Notes: a model not told the origin generated them from the sequence alone. A DNA stretch of 64,000 bases from Paralithodes platypus (GCA_032716605.1 CM064502.1:40522507-40586506), one strand, 5' to 3'; shown: positions 1-10,432, counted from the first letter of the stretch. Translations and numbers: made by a program.

Positions 1-135
1 GAAAAGTGATCAGAGATTCTGCTAACCTAGTCTACTCTGTACATAGATAATATTATGCAAACATAGGTACACACAAGATTAGATGGCTGTATATTTCAGA
101 TACTTAAAATTCGAGTTCATTAAAACTTTTATTAT

Positions 136-1161
136 TTAAAACTTATTCCTAGTTAAAAACTTATGATTAGATGGAGGGCGGCACAAAGAGAAGGAAGGAG
201 GTGGAGTCCCGACCGTCGCGGGAAAAAGTCCCGCGACCTTGGTCACGCCCATCCCAATATGGTGGGGGGCTTGATAGTGATCTTTTATAGCGCCAGATTG
301 AAGGTGGAGGGTTAGTCGACGGGAAAGGCGAGTCTGTGTCATTCCAACATAGGATAGGGGTCCACAGTCCCCAGAGGTGCAAATATGTTGGTATATCACA
401 TGATCGTCTTTCAGTTGGTTGGTGGAAATGGGGCGGTTACGGAGGACAAGGTTGGAGGTCTTAGGAGTTTTGTAGTAAATAATGAGTTTGATTTTATTGT
501 CAGGGTTGGTGGGGAGGACGTTTTTGTTAATTATTTCTTTCATAATGGATTCGTCTGTTGTGTGGTCGGAAGACATGTAGTTTCTGTAGACAAATTTAAT
601 GTCATTGGCCGGGTTGGTGCTAGGGGGGTCTTGTTTGTACCATTTTTCTAGGTGGTGGTTGATGGCACTGGTGACGTCAGTGTTGGAATACCCATTGTTG
701 ACTAGGACCTGGGTGAGCCTTTCCAGTTCATTGTGTGTGTCATTCCAGGTGGTGCAATGGGTGAGGGCTCTCCTGACATAGGCGGCGATGGTGGACTGTA
801 GGTATTGTTTAGGGCATTCACTTTCCCCATTAAGACATTGGCCATTGTTAGTAGGTTTGGTGTACACGGTAGTTTTGAAGCCGTGGTCGTGGAGGGAGAC
901 AAGGAGGTCGAGGAAGGGTAGATGTCCATCGGTGGTTTCTTCGTATGTGAAGTTGATTCCGGAGGCGGCCATGAAGCGCTGCTGGAGGTCCCTGAGTTCG
1001 CCCAGGTCCTTCACCCGCACAAAGATATCATCAATGTACCTGAAGTAGACAGTGGGCCGGTGGGCAGCCAGGAGTTCCTCTTCGATAGTTCCCATGAAGA
1101 AGTTGGCGAACAGGACCCCCATGGGGCTTCCCATCGCTACACCGTCGATTTGCTGGTACAT
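136..1161 (-). pseudogene. Penelope-like element: RT core plus GIY-YIG endonuclease fragment
   Basis: A 341-residue open frame carries the C-terminal half of a Penelope-like retroelement protein. Residues 7-15 read GVAMGSPMG, and residues 42-45 are YIDD, the catalytic RT box with its aspartate pair. LPFLDLLV (81-88) and TVYTKPTN (98-105) are the thumb-side motifs usual for PLEs. Residues about 261-302 hold a GIY-YIG-like nuclease: a Cys pair (CTSGDC), then LSYVG and RLSRRLTLHLQ. From about residue 303 the sequence no longer resembles the family, so the 3' end is cut. The frame stays open upstream of the first Met for at least eight codons, ending in GGN just before MYQQ, so the true N-terminus is lost rather than starting here. 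By family knowledge this protein copies RNA at a nick made by its own nuclease. Strand and frame are clear; the exact PLE clade is not. Confidence 0.85.
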
Positions 1162-1170
1162 ATTCCCGCC

Positions 1171-1323
1171 ATGAATTTTGCTAACCTTTTGTACCTCACC
1201 TCTGAACCCCAGAGGAAAATTGTTAGAAATATTGAAAGCTGTAACAATAAAATCCTGAATGCTGAAACTGCTATTGCTTTTAACCTCGTCTGTTTAAAAG
1301 AGAATCTATTACCTGGCTATACT

Positions 1324-1330
<7 letters not shown>
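1171..1330 (+). pseudogene. Penelope-like element N-terminal fragment, opposite strand
   Basis: This plus-strand frame abuts the minus-strand RT fragment and ends in the TA array. Its end, [15 protein letters not shown], resembles the region that precedes the RT in PLE proteins, where a conserved Leu-Pro-x-Tyr-Thr-Asn segment is common. The preceding helix-rich stretch ([20 protein letters not shown]) fits that region. It could be the 5' part of a second PLE copy, placed head to head with the first. The assignment rests on this short similarity only. Confidence 0.5.
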
Positions 1331-1370
<40 letters not shown>

Positions 1371-1383
1371 GGTATATATAATA

Positions 1384-1438
<55 letters not shown>

Positions 1439-1511
1439 TGTATATATATATACAGTATATATATATATATATATATATAATTATATATAAATATATACAT
1501 ATATATATACC

Positions 1512-1557
<46 letters not shown>

Positions 1558-1609
1558 TTTATATATACAGTATACAGTATATATATATACAGTATATAAT
1601 TATATATAT
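1327..1609. repeat. TA-rich microsatellite
   Basis: A long (TA)n array with interspersed CGG and CAG steps (tatacggtatat, tatacagtatat). It lies between the PLE fragment and the LTR. Frames through it encode only Ile-Tyr runs and are not genes. Confidence 0.95.
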
Positions 1610-2734
1610 TGTCACTCCTAAATGAGTTTGTAGCCTACAGTATATCTTTTGTGAGCGAGTTACAAGTACAAGGCCTATCGGGCAGGAGCCTGGCGGGAGG
1701 CTAGCCTCTGTCTTTGTTTCCCACGAGCGAGCCCTTGTTGGCGCCCTGTGATATGTTGCCGTCTTGCTAGCCCTATGAATTAGTTAGTTTATTTAGTCTT
1801 GTGTGATTAATCCAGTTAATCATAATTTACACAATGATGACTCATGTTTATTGTATTACTTTTGTTGTTAATGAGACCACAGGCTGCCTGAGATAATTAA
1901 GTTTTCTTGCGACGCCTGGAGCCCTTCCCCGCCACGCGAGGCCCCCGCCTCACTCCCGCGGCTACAGGGCCGGCATTTCAGTCCCACCCCTCGATATAGC
2001 AACATCATTGCCTCACATGTTGGCTTGCTACGTGTTTTCCCGTTACACACCGCATATCTCTTTTGTTTCTTTGTTTGATTGAAATATAGCAGGGGCTGGA
2101 GTCATATTGAGCATATTGTTTTGTTTCAACCTCTTTAGTTTAATATTAATTACTGCATTCCTTCCTTCTTTGGCAATCTTAGTATATAAACTTCACCCTG
2201 TTCTTCCGTGCATCCTTTCCCATTGTTTAACCGCATTGCATATTGATATTACATGTATATTTCTCCTTTATTATTGAAGTTGACATTCACAGTGGTTTGG
2301 AGGTATGCTCAAGGGTAACATATCCCCAACCTACTGGAATGTCAACTCTTGTGTTCCATGTCTTAGGTTAGTGCTTCAGGCTCCCCCCCCACCCCATGTT
2401 TCTGCTTTATAGTATTCCTAATTCCTAAGCGATTGGGCATACTATGAAGTGTCTGGGAGTCTGGCAGTGTTATGTTTCCTCAGTTAGGTGCAGTCTAGAA
2501 GAGAAGTACTCTTAAATATTATACGCATTATCTACCATACTCAGGGGCAATCAATATTTTTGTGTCTCATTGTTGCTGCTTTAATAGAGCCAAGAGGAAG
2601 ATAACCATTTTTCCTAGAGAACCTGCGTGTCTTGGTGTTTGAGTCAAATATTAAGAGCGTGTCTGTTGCAGGGTTAGGGTGCTGTGGGCTAGGCTATTTG
2701 AGCACCTGTTTTCCCCCAGCCTCCCCTCGTAACA
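1610..2734 (+). repeat. 5' LTR of a Gmr1-like Ty3/gypsy element
   Basis: The block begins TGTCACTCC and ends GTAACA, just before a candidate primer-binding site and about 150 bases before gag. Its first bases resemble the start of the second, better-defined LTR in this window (TGTGACGCTCC at 14315), and both end in GTAACA. Length is about 1.1 kb. No matching 3' LTR was found, so the left edge rests on this comparison. Confidence 0.6.
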
Positions 2735-2735
2735 G

Positions 2736-2757
2736 TGGCGACCTCGCCTAGGATAGT
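2736..2757 (+). promoter_or_regulatory. Candidate tRNA primer-binding site
   Basis: One base after the LTR the sequence is TGGCGACCTCGCCTAGGAT. The other LTR element has TGGCGACCTTGCATAGGAT in the same place. TGG is the complement of a tRNA CCA end, and TGGCGACC would pair with a tRNA ending GGTCGCCA. From memory this fits an arginine tRNA, but only over eight bases. Confidence 0.5.
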
Positions 2758-2886
2758 GTGATAGTATAGAGTTCTTGTGGTGTGAAGCAATTATATTTAG
2801 ATTGTCAGTCATTTTTTTCTTGCTGTAGAAAGTCTATGGACATAGTACTCTTATTTCATTAACTTGTGTCCAGAACTATTGCTAAG

Positions 2887-4563
2887 ATGTCGCATGTTGA
2901 TTACATTCCTGTTCACATTGTGGGGAAGGAGGACGTTGTGCAGTTTATTGCAACCCAACCTAGTCAAGAAGAGGTTGCTAACAGGAGTAGTGATGAATGA
3001 AGACGTGTGTTGGAGGTGTATGGATGGAGGTGCGGTGGTATAGCTAAGGCAGAGTTAGTTCAAGAGGTGTCTAAGTTATCTGCACAGGCTAGTACTCGTG
3101 TTGTGGATGAGGGCGCCATCCAGCATGTGCCACAGCGTCCTATTAGCCAGGCTAGCTACCATTCTACTGGGGACCGGAGTGGAGCAACAACTCCAGAGCA
3201 AGGTGATACTGTATGTAGGCAGTCTCCCACTATTACCACAGCACCTGCCACCACACCTCCACCGTCATCATTTAGCCCTATCAGTACGGCCCCTTCATTT
3301 TTACAGGGCTATGTTCAGGCCCCTATGGCCAGTACATTTGTTTCAAGTTATGCTAGCAAACCTCAGTATCCTCCTTCTTCCCCCCATGTGCCGTTGGCCA
3401 CACCCCAGCATTTCAATGCCACTCATATGGTGGGGGCTCAGCACAATGTTCCCCCTTACGCCCAGTTTCCTCCAATAACCCCGATAGGGTCATGAAGGAG
3501 TCCAGAGGTCGAGCTTCAGCTTAAGAGATTGGAGATAGAGGAGAAGAGAATAGGCCTACGGGCAGAGAGAGAAGAGAGGCAGAAAGATAGAGAGATGCAT
3601 GAGAGGATGGAGTTGAGGAAGATGGAGATAGACAGAGAGAGAATACAGGTAGAGGAGAAGAGAATACAGGCAGATTTGGAGAAGGCCAAGTTGGAAACTA
3701 GTGGGCAAGGACGACAAGGGAATAGTGCTGGTCATGTATCTAGAGAGGAGGCAGAGGAGGTGTTGTTGTCTCGGCGGCTGAAGCTCGTGCCGGCCTTCGA
3801 TGAACTTAAGGTCACAGAGTGGTTCTTACGTTTTGAAAAGAAGGACCACGAGTATCAGTGGCCGAGGCATCGCTGGGCAGCGTTGGTGTCTAATGTGTTA
3901 AAAGGCAAGGCTCTCGATGCATACGATCACCTAGAAGTGCAGGAGCTAGAGTATGATGTACTTAAAGAGGCTGTGTTAAAAGCCTACGAGCTGCGTCCCG
4001 AGGCTTACAGGTTGGCCTTCAGGGGGGCTCGGAAGCGGCAGGGGGACTCGCACGTGGAATGTGCCAGGTACCTGCGCGATACTCTAGCTAAGTGGCTGCA
4101 TTCAGAATCAGCCGGTACTTTTGAGGCGGCGTGTGAGGTTTGGCTGATGGAGCAGTTTGCAAGCATAGTTGAAAAGGACATTGGGGAAAAATTAAAAGGA
4201 AAGCGGTTTAAATCAATAAGGGAAGCAGCAGTTTGGGCTGATGACTTTGCATTAGCCCGGCGTGGCACGTGCATGGGGAGCATTGGTGACAGGAGAGACC
4301 GACCTGTGCACCAAGCAGCCACAGTATCAGCTCGCCCATCATCACCCAAAGGTACCACAAATAAAACACAACATTATACTAAGGCCGACAACCAGCAAGC
4401 TTCTACGGAAGTGAGATGTTATTTCTGCAAGCAATAGGGTCATATTAAACCTCAGGAACCCAAGGCTGTCCAGTTGGTGGCGACATTAGGGGAGGTGCAT
4501 GTGAAATGCAAGCCAGGTACTGGTGAGTTTGGGGGACAGTGTTGGCCAGCGCGAACAGGTTAG
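2887..4563 (+). pseudogene. gag: gag (capsid with SCAN-like domain and broken zinc knuckle)
   Basis: One frame runs from ATG 2887 to TAG 4561 but is broken by TGA at 2998, TGA at 3493 and TAG at 4435. The order is an N-terminal segment, a Pro/Ser/Thr-rich linker (about 3200-3490), and a charged coiled-coil (EEKRIGLRAEREERQKD, from about 3540). A capsid follows (about 3770-4260) with WFLRFEKKDHEYQWPR and KAYELRPEAYRLAFRG, motifs of the SCAN-like capsids of vertebrate and invertebrate gypsy elements. The zinc knuckle starts CYFC, is interrupted by TAG, keeps GH, and lacks the last Cys. Both TGA stops could come from CGA by CpG decay. The product would form the particle that packages the element RNA. 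Confidence 0.85.
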
Positions 4564-5261
4564 TAAGCACTTTGCCGCCCCAGGCGGTATCACCACCTGA
4601 GCATAACCAGCCTTCCCCTGATTGGTGTCGGCCATTCATACATGATGGATTTGTGAGGGTTGGGGAGCAGACTTACCCTGTCAAGGTGTTTAGGGATACT
4701 GGTGCGCAACAATCCATGTGTCGCAACCTGACAGGGGGACCTATTAGCACGGGAGAGTTTGTTATGTGCAGGGGAATCAACAGTGAACAATTCTGTGATT
4801 TAGTCCCGGTGACCCTAGAGTGCTCACTTTTGACTGCCGAGTGTAAGGTGGCTATGGTGGACACTCTGCCAGTTGAGGGGGTGGACTTTTTGCTCGGGAC
4901 TGACTTGGCAGGGGATGTAGTTTTCCCTCCTCCTATAGTCGTCGCTGAGGCTGTTTTTGTGCCCCCTGGTGGTGGTTGTTTGCAAGAAGATAACATGGAC
5001 TCTATCTACCCTGTTGGTGCTGTGACCCAATCAGTGGCACCTTTGGCACAACAGGTGGATGCGGGGGCCGACAGCCACGAGTGCGGGCCATCCCATGATG
5101 CACTACTAGATGACACTGGTCCGGAGACAGCTGTGAGCTTGGCTGACCCCAGTGAGGCTACCGAGACTAGTAGAGGTGACCTAGTGCCAGACGAGGAGTC
5201 TGACATAGTGAAACCGACTCAACCTTCTGATATTTTTGAGAGGTCAGAGGTAACTGCCTAG
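4527..5261 (+). pseudogene. pol: Retropepsin-type protease (start of pol)
   Basis: This frame is -1 relative to gag and overlaps its end by about 35 bases, a layout typical of gag-pol elements that use ribosomal frameshifting. A run of five G lies in the overlap at 4531-4535, but no classical slippery heptamer is in register. The active site is FRDTGAQQS, with Asp-Thr-Gly about 53 residues after the first possible start at 4539. The second hallmark, DFLLGTDLAGDVVF, follows about 65 residues later. The C-terminal third is acidic and looks like a linker. By family role it cuts Gag and Pol in the particle. The domain is open, but the element around it is dead. Confidence 0.8.
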
Positions 5262-5262
5262 A

Positions 5263-6040
5263 AACAAACTGAGCAAGTTGCAGCAAGAGGACCCCAGTCT
5301 GGGCCTCCTGTTTAAGAAGGTCGGTATGACTGGTGGGAAGAACGGTCAAGCAGAGAAATATGTTGTAAAGGGGGCATTGTTGTATCGGCAGTGGAAGCCG
5401 GATACGAACTCAGGTTTGGGGGAGGAGCAGTTAGTGGTGCCTGCCCAGTTCCGGGAAGGGCTGGTTAGGCTAACGCAGGTGGAGCCACTGGCGGGTCATT
5501 TAGGGATACGTGAGACTACTAATAGGCTACATTCTCATTTTTGGTGGCCTAATATGCATGCATCGGTGGCTTCTTTTTTGATGTGTCATATTGGTAAGGT
5601 AGTTGAAGAACCCCACCCAGGAAACCCGTGGCACCTTTGATCCCTACATCTGCAGTTGAACCGCCATTGACTCGTGTCATAGTTGACATGGTTGGCCCCT
5701 TATTACCCACCAGTTCAGGAGATAAATACTTGCACACTTTAATTGATACTACCACTAGATACCCGGGAGGCTATCCCGGTTAGCAGCATGAACAATAAGA
5801 TGAGAGGCCCTTGTAACAAACAGGCTAAATCTAGGGTGTTCAAGGTGGGCGACGAGGCTTTGGCACGGTTGTCAGTTCAGGGTCGACCCATGGCTGCTAA
5901 GTTTTGTGGTCAGTATCAGGACATTAAGCTGATTGGTGAGGTTGACTATGTAATAGATACGCCCGACCGTCGCATAGTCTCCCAATGCTGCCATAGTAAA
6001 ATGCAACAGCCCTACCATAGACCGACTGCATCTGGCTGTG
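5263..6040 (+). pseudogene. pol: Integrase remnant: zinc domain, start of core, C-terminal domain
   Basis: The zinc-binding region (about 5480-5600) shows GHLGIRETTNRLHSHFWWPNM and then FLMCHIGK, where the second Cys of the usual CxxC is missing. A one-base shift near 5631 moves to another frame with TRVIVDMVGPL, holding the first catalytic Asp, and DKYLHTLIDTTTRYP. Another shift near 5765 returns to the first frame (EAIPVSSMN) and jumps straight into the C-terminal domain: SRVFKVGDEALARL, AAKFCGQYQDIK and DYVIDTPDRR, ending SKMQQPYHRP. The second Asp and the Glu of the core are deleted. Integrase would insert the cDNA; this one cannot. It lies upstream of the RT start, which is notable. Confidence 0.8.
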
Positions 6041-6189
6041 GCGCTGAAGGCGGTGATGCTGCGCAGGCCGGTGTAGCTGCAAGGAATGCGGGGTTGCGCA
6101 TGTATAGTATCGGCAGGGAACTGTGGGAGTGACTGCACAGGTGGTACAGATTGTCTCTCTCATGACCTGACTGTATTAGGGACGGAGGT

Positions 6190-6457
6190 GGAGAAGGAGG
6201 GAGACTATAGTTTAGAGGCTGCAGTCCCGGCTGGGTTGTGGGAGGGCAATGGGAATGTTGTTCTTCGAGATAAGTTGCAACATCTTGTTCCTAAGCGCCA
6301 AGAGGAGTTGTTTACTAGGCTGTGGGAGTACTTCCGCATGTTTGTTGATTCTCCAGGCCTGATGTCCGGGGTGGCACCTAACATAGAGGCTGGAGACCGT
6401 GAAAAGCTCAAGTTGGCTCCCTACCGTATAAATCCTGCTCGACCCGTTTATGTATAA
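6190..6457 (+). pseudogene. pol: Start of reverse transcriptase domain, truncated
   Basis: After the integrase C-terminal domain a new frame reads KLQHLVPKRQEELFTRLWEY and ends KLKLAPYRINPARPVYV. This is the segment that leads into the gypsy RT domain, where APYRxNP is usual. The frame stops at 6457, and no catalytic RT or RNase H sequence follows. Position after integrase rather than before it matches the Gmr1 group. The element is truncated here and no 3' LTR is seen. Confidence 0.7.
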
Positions 6458-6489
6458 TTTATATACTGTTTAGTTGTGAGGGGGATATG

Positions 6490-6700
6490 CCAGGTGTGGG
6501 CTATTCGGCTTTCTACAGACTCCTTTTATCCTTATGTTGATCTGACCATTTTGGGAAGGTCAGTCCCCAGGGTCCATAGTATTAGTGAGTTGGGCCTATA
6601 ATTCGGCCTTATTATTAGGGTTGGGTGTGGGTAGGATCTGCCTTGTTTGCCAATCGGCTTTCTGCAGACTCCCATTTTTATTTTGTTCTTATATATGTAA
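6490..6700 (+). mobile_element. Two CR1-type LINE 3' ends
   Basis: Two related pieces (about 6490-6535 and 6585-6695) carry ATTCGGCTTTCTACAGACTC and AATCGGCTTTCTGCAGACTC, each followed by a TTATGTT/TTCTTAT tail. They match the 3' end of the CR1 at 21.2 kb, which reads the same on the minus strand. They are heavily 5'-truncated copies, tens of bases each. Confidence 0.7.
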
Positions 6701-7040
6701 TTTGTATTTGTATGTATGTAATGTATGTGTGTATACAGTATGCATGTATATGTGTATGAATATGTAATTATATGTATTTGTACAGGTATATGTATTTCTT
6801 CATATTTACATAAGTTACGATAACAGTCTGAAAGGGATCAGAAAGTTCATTGATGTGTATCAAATTGTATATATAATTAGACTGTATTGGTATGCACATT
6901 TCAATGTATATAGCCTATGTAAATATATTTTGTATATAAAATAATTATGTTCCTAGAAATATGACAACAGGCTGGCAACACTTTTTGTATTTGTATGCTA
7001 GTTAGCAACTCACAGATGATTTAGGACGGGTATTTAAGCC
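6701..7040. other. AT-rich anonymous DNA
   Basis: TGTA/TATG-rich, low-complexity sequence with no supported gene or repeat family. Confidence 0.6.
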
Positions 7041-7049
7041 TCACTCTCC

Positions 7050-7130
7050 CCCTGTTTCATGTATTACCCTGAAGATGTCTTGAGAGAATAGACGAAAGCT
7101 TGGTGTTCCATTGTTTAAATTTTCCTAGCG
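7050..7130 (+). other. PLE-type terminal motif with hammerhead-like core
   Basis: CCTGAAGATGTCTTGAGAG is followed by AATAGACGAAAGCTTGG. CTGAAGA fits the hammerhead CUGANGA box and GAAA follows a possible GUCU/AGAC helix, with one unpaired U. Penelope-like elements carry such motifs in their terminal repeats. The third helix and cleavage site were not identified. Confidence 0.35.
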
Positions 7131-7269
7131 AGTTTTACTACATAATTTGATCACGTATATTAGTGATTTTACCTCCATATATATATATATGTGGGTTTTT
7201 TTTCCTCGGAATGGGAAAATCACCTTGTTTCACTCTGTTTGCTATACTTTAAAGAACTGTGTTCTTCAA

Positions 7270-7552
7270 TTAAGGGGGGAAGAGCTTATTTTTTGGTCGA
7301 TTTTATATTTACTTATTATTTGTTTTTATTTCTTCACTAGACTTCCATCAAGCTTCCCAATTTTAGATCAATTTGTAAATTTTTTGGTTGAATTATATCC
7401 CGGCCGATTCCTTCAAAATTACATGCTCGTTATCGCTCGCTAGGAAAAACTAGAAACCTGCCAAACTAACGTCTTAAGTTAAAAGCTCAAAACCAATGTG
7501 GCTAAGCATGAGGGAGAAGGTGAACCATATAAAATAAACCCTCACCCCTTAA
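7270..7552 (+). mobile_element. TTAA MITE family 1, copy A
   Basis: Starts TTAAGGGGGG and ends CACCCCTTAA. It contains the family's ACTTCCATCAAGCTT, CTCGTTATCGCTCGC and GGCTAAGCATGAGGGAGAAGG blocks. Diverged; the central hairpins are eroded. Confidence 0.75.
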
Positions 7553-8535
7553 AGTGAACTCAACAGGGATCATGGATTATGATATCACTGTAAGATACTG
7601 GTTTGGAGTACTCTACGAAGGTTTCCTTTTTGTTCGGTCAATCATACATGCATGAAGATATAATTATATTTTTCATCAACAACTCTCTATGTCCTTCCTA
7701 TTTTTCCTATTGTTCTTATACGTGTTCTAAAGTGTTCTGTTATATTGCCATCATTGTTGCAGCAATATTGTTAACTAGAAGGTTATTAGCGAAGTCTTTA
7801 TAATCAACTCATTCTCACACCATATTTGTCCAGCTTTTAACTTAACAATTAACCATTCGTTTGAGGGCTGGTCCTATCCAGTGTGAGGTTTGACATCCTT
7901 AACCCAACCTTAGCCGTTTCTGCCTGTTTCTTTTCTTGTACTACTTTCCCTTCTTGGTGCTGGCGAGATCGCCCGATTGGGTGGCACTGCTAGGGGGGCT
8001 GCGGGGGCATTGGCCCGGGGGTGCAAGACTGTGGGCTGATGATCCCTTCACTCGCTGCATGCCCTCTCAAAGACATATCTCGCCTCCCCCTGGCTTCTTT
8101 GGGAGCCCCGAGCATCTGGCGCGGCTTCGGTCAACCAGACTGTCTGGGGAACTACACAGCAAAAACACTAAACCATTAACACGTGTTCACAAAACTACTA
8201 AGATAAGCAAGCACTTTTTTACTCTATCCTTCTCATTTTATGATAATTGATAATATATGTATTGTTTATTTCGAATATTATACTTAACACAGGAAGCTTT
8301 GTACTTACTTTAGGCTTCGTCTTGTTCATGAACAATATTCTACCACCTCCCCATCCCCCAACCATTCCACTCACACCCTAAGGACGCGTTTGGTTATCTC
8401 CAGTTTAATTAAGCTCCATGTTTTAGCTCTGGCTTCTGACTTACAGCCGCTGGTGGGGAAATGTAGAGCCAGAGTTGTCTTGATAACCGGCTGCAGCTAA
8501 CACAAGGGAAAGGAACAAGGAAAGATATTGATTGT
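7553..8535. other. Gene-free region with a GC-rich block
   Basis: Mostly AT-rich with no recognised element. About 7960-8160 is GC-rich (CTGCGGGGGCATTGGCCCGG, CCCCGAGCATCTGGCGCGG) and stands out from its surroundings, but no gene, RNA or repeat family could be assigned. Confidence 0.5.
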
Positions 8536-8904
8536 TTAAGGGGAGACTGACCGTTTGTTTGGTCTATTAATTAATTTATTCATATATTTTTTTAGTTTCC
8601 TCCCTAGACCTCCATCAAGCTTAGAAAAACATCCCCTAGCCCCCTTCAAGATAAATTTGTACATTTTTCGGTAGAAAAATGTCTCGGCCAAAGGCCGGTT
8701 CGTCTTACAATTGCAGGCTCGCTATCGCTCGCCAGGAAATTATCGACACCTAAATGGCACGAAAGGTCTTAAAATTGACAACGAATTGGGGCGAAAGGTG
8801 CTAAAATCGCCTAACTAAAGGGCCGAACGTCTTATAATCTCAAAACTAGTGGGGCTAAACATTAGGGAGAAGGTGGTCCAGAAAAACTGTCTGCCTCCCC
8901 TTAA
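8536..8904 (+). mobile_element. TTAA MITE family 1, copy B (best preserved)
   Basis: A 369-base element with TTAA at both ends. The left terminus is TTAAGGGGAGACTGACC and the right is TCTGCCTCCCCTTAA, an imperfect inverted repeat. Internal landmarks in order are CCTAGACCTCCATCAAGCTT; a 9-bp stem (ACATTTTTC and its complement) around GGTA; a CGGCC/GGCCG stem around AAA; GGCTCGCTATCGCTCGCC; and GGGGCTAAACATTAGGGAG. TTAA ends suggest a piggyBac-like mobiliser. Confidence 0.85.
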
Positions 8905-9184
8905 ACTAACAGTTGAATTTTCTCTTCACAGTAAGTGGTATTGCAAGTTGATTTTGAAGGTCGGTCAATGATGATGTTACCACGTCAATGTAGGTAATAT
9001 TAGGGAAGAGATACCTCACACTGTTGTGCAATTAGAAAGAGAGGCAAGTTTCATATATCTGTAATTTGCTGACATCATTCTTGCTACATTTATATAGCAG
9101 TGTATTGCGTGGACATTGATGTTGGTAGCCATGTTGCGGGGTCACTATATAGTTTTTGTTTGCAGTGGTTGTTGACAGTTATGC

Positions 9185-9345
9185 AGGCCTGGTCAGGTCA
9201 GGTCAGGTGAAGGTATTGAGGGATAAGCCTATACAACAGCACCTCGTATATACTTACCGAGGAGTGTTGAGAGAGAAGGATTGTTGGAATGAGAGGAAGC
9301 TATTGGAGTGGCTTTGTTGTGTGTGTCATTAGTCTTTATACGTCG
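9185..9345 (-). mobile_element. LINE 3'-region fragment
   Basis: Shares TATTGAGGxATAAGCCT, CAxCACCTCGT and TTGGAGTGGCTTTGTTGT with 62515-62665, where they follow a CR1-like C-terminal coding remnant on the minus strand. It is therefore probably the non-coding 3' end of the same LINE family. The interval 8905-9184 shows nothing recognisable. Confidence 0.5.
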
Positions 9346-9580
9346 TCGAGGTGTCCACCCACTGGGTGCAAGCATGTGAAACTCGGTATGTATGCATATA
9401 TAGTGTACGTATCTACTGTACTTGTGTGCCGAGTGTGCATAAGCAGAATGTATGTAATTTGTAAACAGATGTTAGAAGTGGGTGCGTATTATGACGTTAG
9501 TTAACAGTGGGCATTTACAGTAGATGTTTATTTTTCAGTAACATGGGGGTTTACTTTGGGTTACATTTAATTGTACCTGC

Positions 9581-9582
<2 letters not shown>

Positions 9583-9631
<49 letters not shown>

Positions 9632-9647
9632 GTATATATACTGTATA

Positions 9648-9716
<69 letters not shown>

Positions 9717-9775
9717 ATATATATATACACATAGTATACATATACCGTATATATACAGTATATATATACAGTATA
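9583..9775. repeat. TA microsatellite
   Basis: (TA)n array with ACAGTATA interruptions, abutting MITE copy C. Confidence 0.95.
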
Positions 9776-9780
9776 AATAC

Positions 9781-10106
9781 TTAATTATTTTTAGTGTCCT
9801 CGCTACATTTCCATCAAGCTTAAACACAAAAAGAACCTAGACCCCCATTCAAGATACATTTGTTCATGTTTCGGTAGAAAATATCCATCCCGAAGGCCGG
9901 TTCCTCCTAAAATTACAGGCTCGCTATCGCTTGCCATGACAACATTGACACCTAAATGGCACAAAAGAACTTAATATTGAATAATAAATGGGGCGAAAGA
10001 TCTCAAAATCGCCAAACTAATGGAACGAACGTGTTAAAATCTCATAGCTAATGGGGCTAAATATGAGGGAGGAGGGGGTCCAGAAAAACACCCCCCTCCC
10101 CCCTCA
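9781..10106 (+). mobile_element. TTAA MITE family 1, copy C
   Basis: Carries the family blocks CATTTCCATCAAGCTT, CGAAGGCCGGTTCCTCC, CTCGCTATCGCTTGCC and GGGGCTAAATATGAGGGAGG. The left terminus is blurred by the TA array, and the right ends CCCCTCAA rather than CCCCTTAA. Confidence 0.75.
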
Positions 10107-10320
10107 ACACTACAGTATATATCCATCAGCCAGTCAATACAAACACACGCCAGTGAACTTTGCATGTCTCACGTGTCATGGCTCAAAGTGGCGGCTGAAA
10201 GTTTTGCACCAACTTGAGACGAATACAATAACAAAAAAAAAACCCCAGTAAACTCCCAAAGTACGGTACTTGTCTTGTGAGTAATTATGTTGGCAAACGT
10301 TGACAAGTTGTAGAAGTTGA

Positions 10321-10432
10321 TTAATGGGATGTTTTTAGTTTCCTCCCTACACCTCCATCAATCTTAGAAAAATACCTCCAAGAACTCCTCTTGAATAAAA
10401 CGTGTACATTTTTCGGTAGAAAGCTGTCAAGA
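10321..10432 (+). mobile_element. TTAA MITE family 1, copy D (left half)
   Basis: Only the left part remains: TTAATGGG, TAGTTTCCTCC, ACCTCCATCAATCTTAG and TTTTTCGGTAGAAAG. It breaks off at the first hairpin. Confidence 0.65.

Noticed and set aside
4005..4358. 117-codon minus frame
   Set aside because: It is the shadow of the gag capsid frame on the plus strand.
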